The notes below the pieces were generated by a model. It was not told the origin of the DNA and did no database searches. It saw only the letters and a program-made list of their open reading frames with translations. Shown piece after piece: positions 9,844-20,710 of a DNA stretch of 64,000 bases. The stretch comes from Myxococcota bacterium. Its GTDB lineage: Bacteria; Myxococcota_A; Bradymonadia; UBA7976; UBA1532. Both the position numbers and the translations under genes were made by a program. Numbering within the stretch: the stretch's first letter is position 1; the number at the start of each line of letters is the position of its first letter. The DNA is taken from positions 1-64,000 of the forward strand of contig CAUJDF010000011.1 of assembly GCA_963169045.1 (NCBI GenBank), written 5' to 3'.

Positions 9844-10382
9844 CAGTCGGCCTTCGGGAGGCGCGGCCTCTCGCCGAGGATCTCGGCGCGCCGGAAGGCT
9901 TCGAACGCGCGCATCGCCAGCTTGAGGTGGTCCTCCTCCTCGTGCAGGTAGCGGCGGAACACGCTGCGCGCCTCGTGATCGCCCGCCGCGTCGGCGATGT
10001 CGACGAGCATCTCCCAGCCGGCGTTGTCGCTCAGCTCGGCGGTCAGCAGCGCGTGCAGCATGTGCGGGACGCTCTCGTCGCCCTCGAGGATCACCTGCTC
10101 GATGCCCTGCGCCTCGACCTTCGCGAGGCGCGAGTACTCGGTCTCCATGTTGGGATCGCCGCCGAGCTCGCGGATCTGCCGCTCGAGCCACCGCTGGTGC
10201 TCCCGCTCGTGCTCCCGGTGGGACTCGAGCTCGGGCAGCAGGCTCGCGACGGCGGGATCCCCGTGATTCCGCATCTTGCCGATGATCGAGTCGTAGAGCT
10301 TCACCCCCGCCCGCTCGCACGCGAGGCGCTCGGCGAGGGCGTCGATCACCTTATCCTTGTTGAACTCCGCGAGCTTGTGCAT
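9843..10382 (-). CDS. Ferritin-like four-helix protein
   Basis: The 179-residue all-helical protein has a plausible di-iron set. Candidate ligands are Glu in ACERAG, the ESHREHEREH helix, Glu in LLTAELSDN, and HEEEDHLK near the C-terminus. This pattern is shared by rubrerythrin/bacterioferritin-like and DUF892-type proteins. ATG 10382 with GGAG upstream gives a start that matches the helix boundary; the longer frame upstream is low-complexity. It is coupled to the ASRT gene, suggesting a joint stress or iron role. Confidence 0.78.
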   Translation of the reverse strand: MHKLAEFNKDKVIDALAERLACERAGVKLYDSIIGKMRNHGDPAVASLLPELESHREHEREHQRWLERQIRELGGDPNMETEYSRLAKVEAQGIEQVILEGDESVPHMLHALLTAELSDNAGWEMLVDIADAAGDHEARSVFRRYLHEEEDHLKLAMRAFEAFRRAEILGERPRLPKAD

Positions 10383-10597
10383 CGCCGCACTCCGTCTGTG
10401 CCTGCCCGCTGGTGTGCAATCGCGGCACCACGCGCCGGGGACGCGGGGCGCGCCGCGCCCGGGGCGGTTCGCCTCGAGTCGGGGCATCGCGCCCCCGCCG
10501 ATGTCGCGCCCGGGGGGTCCCCGAGCGCGCGGCACCGGGAATGCAATGCTCGGCTCGCGTGCAGCACGCATGACATCGGTGGCGAGAGGGTCGAGCA

Positions 10598-11644
10598 ATG
10601 GCTGAGCGCAAAAGCAACTGGCTCTGGTGGACGGCAGGCATCGCGGCGGCGGCGTTGGTCCGGCGGCGGCTGCGCGAGGCGCGCGCGCTGGACTTCGACG
10701 GCCGCGTCGTCTTGATCGCCGGCGGCTCCCGCGGCCTCGGCCTCGTCATGGCCCGCGGTTTCGCGCGCGAGGGCGCGCGCCTGGCGCTGCTCGCTCGCGA
10801 CGTCGAGGCGCTCGAGCGCGGCCGCGACAGCATCTACGAGGAGGTCGGCGACGCGCAGGTCGAGATCTTCCCCTGCGACGTGACCGACGAGCGGGCGGCC
10901 ACGAAGGCGATCGAGGACGTCGTGGCGCGCTTCGGTCGCCTCGACGTGCTGGTGAACGACGCCGGCATCATGCAGGTGGGCCCGTTCGAGCGCATGGGCC
11001 GCGACGACTTCGAGCGGGCGATGGCGGTCCACATGTGGGGCCCGCTGTTCCTCATGCAGGCCGCCATCCCGCACATGCGCCGGCAGCGCGCCGGCCGCAT
11101 CGTCAACATCTCCTCGATCGGCGGCGAGGTGGCCATCCCGCACATGGCGCCCTACGCGGCGAGCAAGTTCGCGCTGACGGGCCTCTCCGACGCGCTGCGC
11201 GCCGAGCTGTCGCGCGACGGCATCCGGGTCACCACCGTGTGTCCGGGCCTGATGCGCACCGGATCGCACGTGAAAGCGCGCTTCCGCGGGGCCGCGCGCC
11301 GCGAGTTCGCCTGGTTCTCGAACCTGGCCGCCATCCCCGGCGTGTCGCTCGACGCCGAGCGCGCCGCCGCGCAGATCATCGAGGCCTGCCGGCACGGCGA
11401 CCGCCACCTGACGGTCGGCGTCCCGGCGCGCATCGTCGAGGTGCTCGACACGTTGGCGCCGGAGCTCGTCGGCGACGTGATGGCGCTCGTCGACCGCGCC
11501 CTGCCGCGCCCCGAAGCCGTGGAGGACGACCGCGAGCGCACCGGCGCCGAGATCGAGGAGCGGTTCGGCCGGGGCTTCCGCGTGAAGCTCGACGTCGCCG
11601 CCGAGCGGAACAACGAGCTGGGCCGCGGCACGCCGCGCGCCTGA
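10598..11644 (+). CDS. Short-chain dehydrogenase/reductase with N-terminal hydrophobic segment
   Basis: The 348-residue SDR has a short hydrophobic stretch (about 8-20) and then a Rossmann fold. The nucleotide loop is AGGSRGLG (usually TGxxxGxG), NDAG is present, the catalytic Ser is in NISSIGG and the Tyr/Lys pair is in YAASK. The C-terminal extension of about 80 residues is long for a classical SDR. It starts at ATG 10598 and is followed 13 bp later by a second SDR, so the two are probably co-transcribed. The substrate is unknown. Confidence 0.85.
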   Translation: MAERKSNWLWWTAGIAAAALVRRRLREARALDFDGRVVLIAGGSRGLGLVMARGFAREGARLALLARDVEALERGRDSIYEEVGDAQVEIFPCDVTDERAATKAIEDVVARFGRLDVLVNDAGIMQVGPFERMGRDDFERAMAVHMWGPLFLMQAAIPHMRRQRAGRIVNISSIGGEVAIPHMAPYAASKFALTGLSDALRAELSRDGIRVTTVCPGLMRTGSHVKARFRGAARREFAWFSNLAAIPGVSLDAERAAAQIIEACRHGDRHLTVGVPARIVEVLDTLAPELVGDVMALVDRALPRPEAVEDDRERTGAEIEERFGRGFRVKLDVAAERNNELGRGTPRA

Positions 11645-11657
11645 CGGAGGAGGCCCC

Positions 11658-12764
11658 ATGCCGCCGCGCCGCCGATCGCCGCGGGTCGTCGTCGTGACCG
11701 GCGCCTCCGCCGGCGTCGGCCGCGCCACCGTGCGCGAGTATGCGCGGCGCGGCTGCCGCATCGGCCTGCTCGCCCGCGGCCTCGAGGGCCTCGAGGCGGC
11801 GCGCGGCGAGGTCGAGGCCCTCGGCGGCGAGGCCGTCGTCGTGCCCACCGACGTCGCCGACGCGGACCAGGTCGAGGCGGCGGCCTCGGCGGTGGAGGCC
11901 CGCTTCGGACCCATCGACGTCTGGGTCAACAACGCCATGGTCACCGTCTTCGGCCCGGTGAAGTCCCTCGACGCCGACGAGATCCGCCGCGTGACCGAGG
12001 TCACCTATCTCGGCCAGGTGCACGGCACCCTCTCGGCGCTGCGGCGCATGCTGCCGCGCGACCGGGGCGTGATCGTCCAGGTGGGATCGGCGCTGTGTTA
12101 CCGAGGCATCCCACTGCAGGCCGCCTACTGCGGCGCCAAACATGCCATCGAAGGCTTCACCGAGTCGCTGCGCGTCGAGCTCGCGCACGACGGCTCGAAC
12201 GTGAAGGTCACGATGGTGCACCTGCCGGCGGTGAACACGCCGCAGTTCGACTGGAGCCGCAGCCACATGCCGCGCAAGGCGCAGCCGATCGCGCCGATCT
12301 TCGCGCCGGAGATCGCGGCGCGCGCCGTGGTGTGGGCGTCGGAGAACCCGCGGCGGCAGGTCGTCGTCGGCGCGCCGAGCGTCAAGGCCATCTGGGGCAA
12401 CCGGGTCGCGCCGTGGCTGGCCGACTGGTACCTGGCCCGGAACGGCTACGACGCGCAGATGACCGACGCGCCCGAGGATCCGGCGCGCCCCGACAACCTC
12501 TGGGCGCCGGTCGAGGGCGACGTCGGCGCCGACGGCCGGTTCGGCGCCGAGCAGAAGCAGGACAGCCTGCAGCTCTGGGTGACCACCCACCGCCCGTCGC
12601 TGGTCGCCGCGGCGGTGGGTCTGCTCGCGGGCGGCGCCATGCTCTGGCGCGCCGGCCGCGGCAACGCGCTGGCCCACGACGCCTTCGGCGCCATCAAGGA
12701 GAGCGCCGGCCGCGGACCCCGCCGCATGGCGCGCCTCGTCCGCCGCCTCGCCCGCGGAGGCTAG
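11658..12764 (+). CDS. Short-chain dehydrogenase/reductase with C-terminal hydrophobic segment
   Basis: The 368-residue SDR has the nucleotide loop TGASAGVG, NNAM, Ser in VGSALC, and YCGAK as the Tyr/Lys pair. After the fold comes a stretch of roughly 90 residues with one hydrophobic helix (SLVAAAVGLLAGGAML) and a basic tail, suggesting membrane association. GGAGG precedes the ATG. Its stop shares the CTAG at 12761-12764 with the stop of the convergent gene. Confidence 0.85.
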   Translation: MPPRRRSPRVVVVTGASAGVGRATVREYARRGCRIGLLARGLEGLEAARGEVEALGGEAVVVPTDVADADQVEAAASAVEARFGPIDVWVNNAMVTVFGPVKSLDADEIRRVTEVTYLGQVHGTLSALRRMLPRDRGVIVQVGSALCYRGIPLQAAYCGAKHAIEGFTESLRVELAHDGSNVKVTMVHLPAVNTPQFDWSRSHMPRKAQPIAPIFAPEIAARAVVWASENPRRQVVVGAPSVKAIWGNRVAPWLADWYLARNGYDAQMTDAPEDPARPDNLWAPVEGDVGADGRFGAEQKQDSLQLWVTTHRPSLVAAAVGLLAGGAMLWRAGRGNALAHDAFGAIKESAGRGPRRMARLVRRLARGG

Positions 12765-13261
12765 CGAGCGGCCTTCAGCGCCTCCATCAGCGCGCGGACG
12801 CGCGGATCGCTGGCGACCTTCGCGAGGTTCGGATCGCGCTCGAGGGCGGCCACGTCGCCGGCCTGGATGGCCGCGAGCAGCTTCGGATCGCGCACGGCGG
12901 CCATGATCTGGGGGTCCTGCGCGAGCTGCAGCAGCGCCTCCATCATCTTCGGATCGGTCATGATCCGCGTCTGCAGCGCCGTGACCTCGCCGGCGGGCAG
13001 CGCGCCCGACGACGGCACGATCGTCACCCGCGCCTCGCGCCCGAGCGTCTTCGCCGTGCCGTTGAGCGACTGCACCGACTCGACGTCGCCGGCGGGCACC
13101 GTCCGCTTCTTGCCGGAGACGGTCGTGATCTCGAGGGCGCCCGGCGCCTCCACCACCTCGCCGTAGATCTCCTCGCCGCTCTTCAGCGTGACGAGCCGCG
13201 TCTCGGCGGCGGCGGCGACCGGCAGGAGGAGCGCGAAGACCGACGCGACGAAGCGGCGCAT
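12761..13261 (-). CDS. Exported protein with STI1-like DP repeats
   Basis: The 166-residue protein has a signal peptide ending AAAAE, then a short SGEEIYGEVVEA region resembling small beta-barrel proteins. The C-terminal half has repeated helices spaced by Asp-Pro (TDPKMMEAL, QDPQIMAAV, RDPKLLAAI, RDPNLAKV, SDPRVRAL). This spacing is typical of the STI1/Hop DP domain that binds chaperones. ATG 13261 starts the signal peptide; upstream in-frame sequence lacks coding character. A periplasmic STI1-like module is unusual. Confidence 0.65.
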   Translation of the reverse strand: MRRFVASVFALLLPVAAAAETRLVTLKSGEEIYGEVVEAPGALEITTVSGKKRTVPAGDVESVQSLNGTAKTLGREARVTIVPSSGALPAGEVTALQTRIMTDPKMMEALLQLAQDPQIMAAVRDPKLLAAIQAGDVAALERDPNLAKVASDPRVRALMEALKAAR

Positions 13262-13325
13262 GGGGGCCCCCTTCCTTTTCAGGCAACATTGCGCCGGACG
13301 CGCCGATGGTTCAAGACAAGGCGAA

Positions 13326-15391
13326 ATGCACGACGCGCACGCCTTCCTCGCCGCCCTCGCCGTGGTCCTGTGCGTCGCCGCGTTCACCACCGTCGTCTTC
13401 CAGTGGCTCAAGCAGCCCGTCATCCTCGGCTATCTCATCGCCGGGCTGGTGATCGGCCCGCACGTGCCGATCCCGCTCGTCGCCGATCCCGGCATCGTCC
13501 ACACGCTGTCGGAGCTCGGCGTCATCCTGCTGATGTTCTCGATCGGCCTCGAGTTCAGCCTCGCGAACCTCGTGCGCGTCGGCCCGACGGCGGGCCTCAC
13601 CGCCGTCCTCGAGACGAGCCTCATGGTCTGGCTCGGCTTCGTCGTGGGGCAGCTCTTCGGCTGGACGACGCGCGAGAGCGTGTTCACGGGCGCGATCATC
13701 GCCATCTCGAGCACGACGATCATCGTCAAGGCCTTCGGCGAGCAGCGCGTCCGCGGACCGCTGCGCGAGTTCGTGCTCGGCGTCCTCATCGTCGAGGACC
13801 TCGTCGCCATCCTGCTCATGACCGTGCTCACCGCCGTCTCGAGCGGCGCGGGCCTCTCCGCCGGCGATCTGCTCGTCACGGTCGGCCGCCTCGCCGCCTT
13901 CCTCGTCGGCCTCGTCTCCGTGGGGCTGCTCGTCATCCCGCGCCTCGTGCGCGCCATCGTGAAGCTGCAGCGCACCGAGACGACGCTCATCGCCGCGATC
14001 GGCATCTGCTTCGGCATCGCGCTGCTGGCGCAGTCCTTCGGCTACTCGGTCGCGCTCGGGGCCTTCCTCGCCGGCTCCCTCGTCGCCGAGTCCGGCGAGG
14101 GCCGCGCCATCGAGCACCTGATCACGCCCATCCGCGACATGTTCGCGGCCATCTTCTTCGTCTCGGTGGGCATGCTCATCGACCCGGCGCTCATCGCCGA
14201 GTACTGGCGGGCCATCGTCGTGCTCGCCGTCGTCGTGGTCGCCGGCAAGATCGTCGGCGTCTCCCTCGGCGCCTTCCTCACGGGCCGCTCGACGCGCATG
14301 GCCGTCCAGTCGGGCATGAGCCTCGCCCAGATCGGCGAGTTCTCGTTCATCATCGCCGGGCTCGGGCTCACGCTCGGCGCGACGCGCCCCTTCCTGTACC
14401 CGATCGCCATCGCCGTCTCGGCGCTGACGACGTACACCACGCCGTGGCTCATCCGCCTGTCGGGCCCGACGGCGAACGCCATCGACCGGCGGCTGCCGAA
14501 GCCCATCCAGACGTTCACCACGCTCTACGCGAGCTGGCTCGAGCGCATGCACGCGAGCCCCGGCGCCGCCTCCGCCGGCCTCGCGCTGCGACGCGCCATC
14601 CGGCTGCTGATCGTCGACGCGGTGCTCCTCGTGGCGGTGGTCGTCGGCATCTCGCTCGCCACGGACCCGGCCGTCGCCGCGCTCGAGGAGCGCTTCCACC
14701 TGAAGGCCTCGCTCGCGCGGCTCGCCATCGGCGCTTCGGCCGCCGCCCTCGCCGCGCCGTTCTGCCTCGGCATCTACCGTCTCGTGCGGTGGATCGGGCG
14801 CGAGCTCGCCGAGCGCGCGCTGCCGCCGACCGCCGCCGGCCTCGACCTCGCCGACGCCCCGCGGCGCACCCTCACCCTCGCGTTGCAGCTCGCGACGTTG
14901 CTCGTGCTCGGCCTGCCGCTCGTGGCCATCCTCGAGCCGTTCGTGCCCGGCCTCGCGGCCGCCGGCGTCCTGCTCGTGCTGCTCGCCGCCGTCGGCTTCG
15001 GCTTCTGGCGCCGCGCCTCCGACCTGCAGGGCCACGTGCGGGCCGGCGCCGAGGCGATCGTCGAGGCGCTCGCGACCCACGCGCGCGCCAAGGCCCCCGC
15101 CGAGCACGGCGAGGACGCGCTCCACAGCATCCATACGCTGCTGCCCGGCATCGGCGAGCCCGTCGCCGTCCGCCTCGCGCCGTCGAGCCCGGCGGTCGGC
15201 CGCACCCTGGCCCAGCTCGACCTGCGCGGCGCCACCGGGGCGACGGTCCTCGCCATCCGACGCGGCAGCGGCAGCGTGCTGGTGCCGGGCGCGCGCGAGG
15301 TGCTGCAGAGCGACGACGTGCTCGCGCTCGCCGGCTCCCACGAGGCGATCGACGCGGCGCGCGCGCTGCTCGCCGGGGAGGCCGCGACGAC

Positions 15392-15395
<4 letters not shown>
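13326..15395 (+). CDS. CPA2-family cation/proton antiporter with TrkA_C domain
   Basis: The 689-residue protein has an N-terminal 12-13 TM Na+/H+ exchanger domain with LGYLIAGLVIGP near residue 38, GLEFSLANL, and AISSTTIIVKAF. Extra hydrophobic segments (about 430-570) follow, and then a RCK_C/TrkA_C domain at the C-terminus. A full RCK_N NAD-binding domain is absent, so this is KefB-like in fold but not in full regulation. ATG 13326 has only a weak AAGGCG site. The stop overlaps the start of the sigma-54 activator (ATGA at 15392-15395). Confidence 0.87.
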
Positions 15396-16684
<1,289 letters not shown>

Positions 16685-16739
16685 AGGCCTTGCACGGGCC
16701 GCGGCGTGTGCGAATCTCGCCATCCGGGAGGTTGGCAAC

Positions 16740-17453
16740 ATGCGTGATCGTTCAGGGATGCTGGCCCTCGCCCTGGCGCTCGCCGCCTGCGAGGGCGGCG
16801 GCGGGGACGGCGGCGGCGCGGCGGGCAGCGGCGGCGCGGGCGGCGGCCGCCCGCCCCCGCCTGCGGCGACGGCGACGCCGCGGGGCGAGCGCGTCGACTG
16901 CACCTACTTCGACCGCCCCGACGGCTGCTGGCAGCAGCTCCTCGCGCACATCGAGGGCTGCCGGCCCGGCCTCGCCGAGGGCGTCCCCATCGAGGAGCAG
17001 ACCGACGCCGTCGGCACCCTCGACGAGAGCCGCCGCCTCTGCACGTACACGAACGGCGTCCGCGTCGAGCTGCGCGACCCGCTGCCCGACATCTACGGCC
17101 TCGACGAGTTCGAGCTGCTCGAGGCGTTCGGCGACTACGTCTACCGCTTCACGGTGTTCGACGCCGGCGGCGCCGAGTGCCTGCGCTTCGACGACGACGA
17201 GAAGCCGTTCACCGTGCACCTGCCCTCGGGCGACTTCCGGTTCGAGTACTTCAACCTGCTCGACCTCGACACCGCCTTCGCACAGATTGCCTGTCCCGAC
17301 GGCACCGAGGTCTGGCTGCCCTTCGCCGAGACGTCGAAGTGCGCGCCCCACGCGCCCTTCGGCCGCTTCGGCTCGTACCACCAGCACGGCCTGACGCTCG
17401 GCTTCAACGACGACCAGATCACGAACTGGACGTGCTACGCGCCGCCGCCCTGA
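16740..17453 (+). CDS. Lipoprotein of unknown function
   Basis: The 237-residue protein has a signal peptide with lipobox LAAC, a Gly-rich then Pro-rich spacer, and a compact domain with several Cys. Motifs include CTYFDRPDGCW, RLCTYTNGVRVE and a C-terminal NWTCYAPPP. GGGAGG precedes ATG 16740. It converges with the repeat lipoprotein. No family is recognised. Confidence 0.65.
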   Translation: MRDRSGMLALALALAACEGGGGDGGGAAGSGGAGGGRPPPPAATATPRGERVDCTYFDRPDGCWQQLLAHIEGCRPGLAEGVPIEEQTDAVGTLDESRRLCTYTNGVRVELRDPLPDIYGLDEFELLEAFGDYVYRFTVFDAGGAECLRFDDDEKPFTVHLPSGDFRFEYFNLLDLDTAFAQIACPDGTEVWLPFAETSKCAPHAPFGRFGSYHQHGLTLGFNDDQITNWTCYAPPP

Positions 17454-17467
17454 GCGCGGCGCGTTCG

Positions 17468-19276
17468 TCAGGGCCGGTTCAGGAAGACGCGCCAGGCGCG
17501 CGGCTGGTCGGGGCGGCCCCAGGTGTCGAGGCGGCCGCCGACGACGCGGGCCGTCACGACGAGATCGGGGCGGCGGTCGGCGTTCAGGTCGAGCGTGTTC
17601 CAGGCCTGGCCCTCGGGATTGGCGTCGGCGCCGCCCACATACCAGAAGCCTTGGCCCTCGGCGCCGCCGCCGTCGGGCACCGACCAGCCGGTGGGCTCGT
17701 CGGCGAAGCCCTCGCCGGTGTTCGCGTACACCTGCCAGTAGCGCGGCTGGTCGGGGCGACCCCACGTCTGTAGCCGGTCGCCGACGACGCGCGCCGTGAC
17801 GACCAGCTCCGGACGCCGGTCGCCGTTCAGGTCCATCGTCACCCACGCCTGGCCCCCGGGGTTGCCGTCGAGGCCGCTCGTCGTGAAGAAGCCCTGGCCC
17901 TCGGCACCGCCGCCGTCCGGCAGCGACCAGCCCGTCGGATCCTCGGCGAAGCCGTCGCCCGTGTTGCGATAGACCTGCCAGTAGCGCGCCTGGTCGGGGC
18001 GGCCCCACGCCTGCAACTGGTCCCCGACGACGCGCGCCGTCACGACGAGGTCCTGGCGGCCGTCGCCGTCGAGGTCCGCGAGCGTCCACGCCTGGCCCCC
18101 GGGGTTGGCGTCCTGCCCGGCCAGCGACCAGAAACCCTGCCCGTCGGGCGCGCCGCCCGCCGGCAGGGACCACCCCTCGGGATCCTCGGCGAAGCCGTCG
18201 CCCGTGTTGCGGTAGACCTGCCAGTAGCGCGGCTGATCGGGGCGGCCCCACGCCTGCAGACGTCCGTTCACCTCGCGACCCGTCACGACGAGGTCGGGGC
18301 GACCGTCGCCCGTGAGATCGGCAGACGACCAGGCCTGCCCGCCGGGGTTGCCGTCGGCGCCGCCGAACGTCCAGAAACCCTGCCCGTCGGGCGCGCCGCC
18401 CTCGGGCACCGACCAGCCCGTCGGATCCTCGGCGAAGCCGTCGCCCGTGTTGCGATAGACCTGCCAGTAGCGCGGCTGACCGGGGCGGCCCCACGCCTGC
18501 AGGCGCCCGTTCGTCTCGCGCGCCGTCACGACGAGCTCGAGCCGGCGGTCGCCGTCGAGGTCGGCGAGCGCCCAGGCCTGGCCCCCGGGGTTCCCGTCGA
18601 CGCCGGCGGTGTTCCAGAAGCCCTGCCCGTCGGGCGCGCCGCCCTCGGGCACCGACCAGCCCGTCGGCTCGCGCGCGAAGCCCTCGCCGCCGTTGCGGTA
18701 GATCTGCCAGTACCGGGGCTGACCCGGGCGGCCCCACGTCTGCGCGCGATCGCCGACGACGCGCGCCGTCACCACGAGGTCGGCGCGCCCGTCGCCGTCG
18801 AGATCGGCGATCGACCAGGTCTGGCCCTCGGGGTTGCCGTCGCTGCCGGCGATGTTCCAGAAGCCCTGGCCCTCGGACGCGCCGCCGTCGGGCACGGACC
18901 ACGACGCGGCCTCGTCGGCGAAGCGCGTGCCGGGCGCCGGCGGCGCACCGCCGCCCTCGCCGCCCGCCCCGCCGCCCTCGCCGCCGCCTCCGCCCTGACC
19001 GCCGCCTCCGCCCTCGCCGCCGGCGCCGCCCTGTCCGCCGGCGCCGCCGCCTGCGCCGCCGCCGCCGCCCTGTCCGCCTGCGCCGCCGCCCTGTCCACCG
19101 GCGCCGCCGCCGCCCTGTCCGCCGCCACCGCCGCCGCCGCCGACGCCGTCACCGCCGGCCGACCCGCCAGCGCCGCCGGCCGACCCGCCACCGCCGCCAG
19201 CCGACTGCGCGTCGCCGCCGTCGTCACACCCCGCCGCCGCGAACAGCAGCGCCATCAGCACGAGCTCTCTGCGCAT
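17468..19276 (-). CDS. Lipoprotein with six FG-GAP/VCBS-like repeats
   Basis: The 602-residue protein has lipobox AAGC, a Gly-rich spacer of about 90 residues, then six near-identical 81-residue repeats. Each has FxxxPTGWSVPxGGAPxGQGFW, DGNPGGQAW, and DLxGDxRxDLVVTxRxVNGRLQ, ending in WGRPxQPRYWQVYRN. The DLxGDxRxDLVV segment is a VCBS/FG-GAP calcium-binding loop. The fold is expected to be a surface beta-propeller with blade-like units; six blades is within the usual range. The function is presumably adhesion or binding. Confidence 0.8.
   Translation of the reverse strand: MRRELVLMALLFAAAGCDDGGDAQSAGGGGGSAGGAGGSAGGDGVGGGGGGGGQGGGGAGGQGGGAGGQGGGGGAGGGAGGQGGAGGEGGGGGQGGGGGEGGGAGGEGGGAPPAPGTRFADEAASWSVPDGGASEGQGFWNIAGSDGNPEGQTWSIADLDGDGRADLVVTARVVGDRAQTWGRPGQPRYWQIYRNGGEGFAREPTGWSVPEGGAPDGQGFWNTAGVDGNPGGQAWALADLDGDRRLELVVTARETNGRLQAWGRPGQPRYWQVYRNTGDGFAEDPTGWSVPEGGAPDGQGFWTFGGADGNPGGQAWSSADLTGDGRPDLVVTGREVNGRLQAWGRPDQPRYWQVYRNTGDGFAEDPEGWSLPAGGAPDGQGFWSLAGQDANPGGQAWTLADLDGDGRQDLVVTARVVGDQLQAWGRPDQARYWQVYRNTGDGFAEDPTGWSLPDGGGAEGQGFFTTSGLDGNPGGQAWVTMDLNGDRRPELVVTARVVGDRLQTWGRPDQPRYWQVYANTGEGFADEPTGWSVPDGGGAEGQGFWYVGGADANPEGQAWNTLDLNADRRPDLVVTARVVGGRLDTWGRPDQPRAWRVFLNRP
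17492..18930 (-). repeat. Six 243-bp tandem coding repeats
   Basis: The conserved block GGGGCGGCCCCA recurs roughly every 243 bp (near 17510, 17755, 18000, 18240, 18485, 18727), matching the 81-residue protein period. High identity between middle units suggests recent expansion or gene conversion. Confidence 0.7.
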
Positions 19277-19309
19277 GCGCGGCTCTGTACCCCGATCGGG
19301 CCAGCCGCC

Positions 19310-20059
19310 TCAACCCCGGTCGCCGACCCGGAAGGCGAGGACGCGCGTCACATAGGTCATGCGGACGAGGCCGTCCCGCGCATGCGCCGCGAAGGCATCT
19401 CGCAGCGCCGCCTCCATGCCTGCGCGGTCCTCCACGCCGTGCGCCACGTACGAGCTCGACGCCGCGCGGCCCAGCACCCCCTCGAGATCGAGCGCCTGGG
19501 CGTGGGGGAAGTCGGCCTCCACGGCCCCGCGGACCTCGGGGCGCGCGCGCAGCAGGGGGATGGTCTCGTGCCCGGTCGGGACCTGGCCCACCTCGGCGCT
19601 GTGCCGCGCGATCACCGCGTCGTAGGCCCGCGAGAACGGCCCCTCGTCGCGCAGGTTCCACAGCGCGGCGCACCAGCCGCCGGGCCGCAGGATGCGCCGG
19701 CACTCCGCCAGCGCCTCTCCGAGGTCGAACCAGTGCCACGCCTGGCAGCCGACCACCAGGTCCACCGACTGGGGCGGCAGGCCGGTGGCCGTCGACTCGC
19801 CGCGCACGAACTGCGCCCCGCCGCGCGCCGTCGCGCGGGCGCGCATCGCGTCGTTGGGCTCGACGCCGACCACGTCGAAGCCGCGCGCCGCGAGCCAGCG
19901 CGTCGAGATGCCGGTGCCGCTGCCGAGGTCGGCGACGTCCGCCGGCGGGCGCACCCCGGTCGTCTCGACGAGCCAGTCCAGCGCCGCGTCGGGGTAGCCG
20001 GGGCGGTGGCGCTCGTAGTCGCCGACGGTGCGGGTGAAGCGGGTGCGCGGGTCTTCCAT
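19310..20059 (-). CDS. Class I SAM-dependent methyltransferase
   Basis: The 249-residue protein begins with MEDPRTRFTRTVGDYERHRPGYP. The SAM motif is VADLGSGTGIST, then VEPNDAMRA, and GCQAWHWFD marks the UbiE/TAM-like group. GGAGG precedes ATG 20059. The gene is divergent from a CGNR regulator 42 bp away, which probably controls it. The substrate cannot be read from sequence. Confidence 0.88.
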   Translation of the reverse strand: MEDPRTRFTRTVGDYERHRPGYPDAALDWLVETTGVRPPADVADLGSGTGISTRWLAARGFDVVGVEPNDAMRARATARGGAQFVRGESTATGLPPQSVDLVVGCQAWHWFDLGEALAECRRILRPGGWCAALWNLRDEGPFSRAYDAVIARHSAEVGQVPTGHETIPLLRARPEVRGAVEADFPHAQALDLEGVLGRAASSSYVAHGVEDRAGMEAALRDAFAAHARDGLVRMTYVTRVLAFRVGDRG

Positions 20060-20101
20060 GGCGTGGCCTCCCGTCCGCGGGCGAGTGTAGGATGGCCGGC
20101 C

Positions 20102-20710
20102 ATGGCGGCGGGCGACTTCCTGTTCCTCGGCGCGCACCGCGCGCTCGACTTCGTCAACACGCGGACGATCGACCGGGGCCGGCCGGTCGAGCGGTTGACC
20201 GACTTCGACGCGCTGCTGCGCTTCGCGCGCGGCGCGCGGCTGTTGCCGGCGGCCGACGCCGAGGTCGCGTTCGCGCGCTGGGCGGCGCTGCCCGAGCGCG
20301 CGCAGGTCGTCGCCGACGCGATCGCGCTGCGCGAGGCGGTGCGCGGCTGGCTCGGGGACGCGAGCGCGTTCCCGGCGCTCGCCGCCCTGCTCGAGGCGCA
20401 CCTCGCGCAGCCCGCGCCGCGCGTGCGGATCGCGCGCCCCGAGGCCCGCATCGTCCGGCAGGCGTGGATCGGCGACGGCGCGCCCGCGACGCTGCTGCGC
20501 GCGATCGCCGAAGACGCGACCGCGCTGCTGTGCGACGTCGACCGGCGCACGGTCCGCCGCTGCGCGTCCGCCGAATGCGAGGCCTGGTTCCAGGCGACGG
20601 GACGCGCGCAGGACCGCGCCTGGTGCAGCCAGGAGCGCTGCGGCCACCGCCACCGCAACGCGGCCTACGAGAGAACGAGGCGCCGCGCCACCGCCCGGTA
20701 CCGCGACTGA
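20102..20710 (+). CDS. CGNR zinc-finger transcriptional regulator, ABATE domain
   Basis: The 202-residue protein has the ABATE N-terminal domain (FLFLGAHRALDFVNTRT) and a C-terminal zinc finger. The zinc ligands are in RRCASAECEAWF and WCSQERCGHRHRNAAY. The signature CGNR is CGHR here, with N six residues later. It is divergent from the methyltransferase. ATG 20102 follows only a short leader, and its transcript may be nearly leaderless. Confidence 0.85.
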   Translation: MAAGDFLFLGAHRALDFVNTRTIDRGRPVERLTDFDALLRFARGARLLPAADAEVAFARWAALPERAQVVADAIALREAVRGWLGDASAFPALAALLEAHLAQPAPRVRIARPEARIVRQAWIGDGAPATLLRAIAEDATALLCDVDRRTVRRCASAECEAWFQATGRAQDRAWCSQERCGHRHRNAAYERTRRRATARYRD

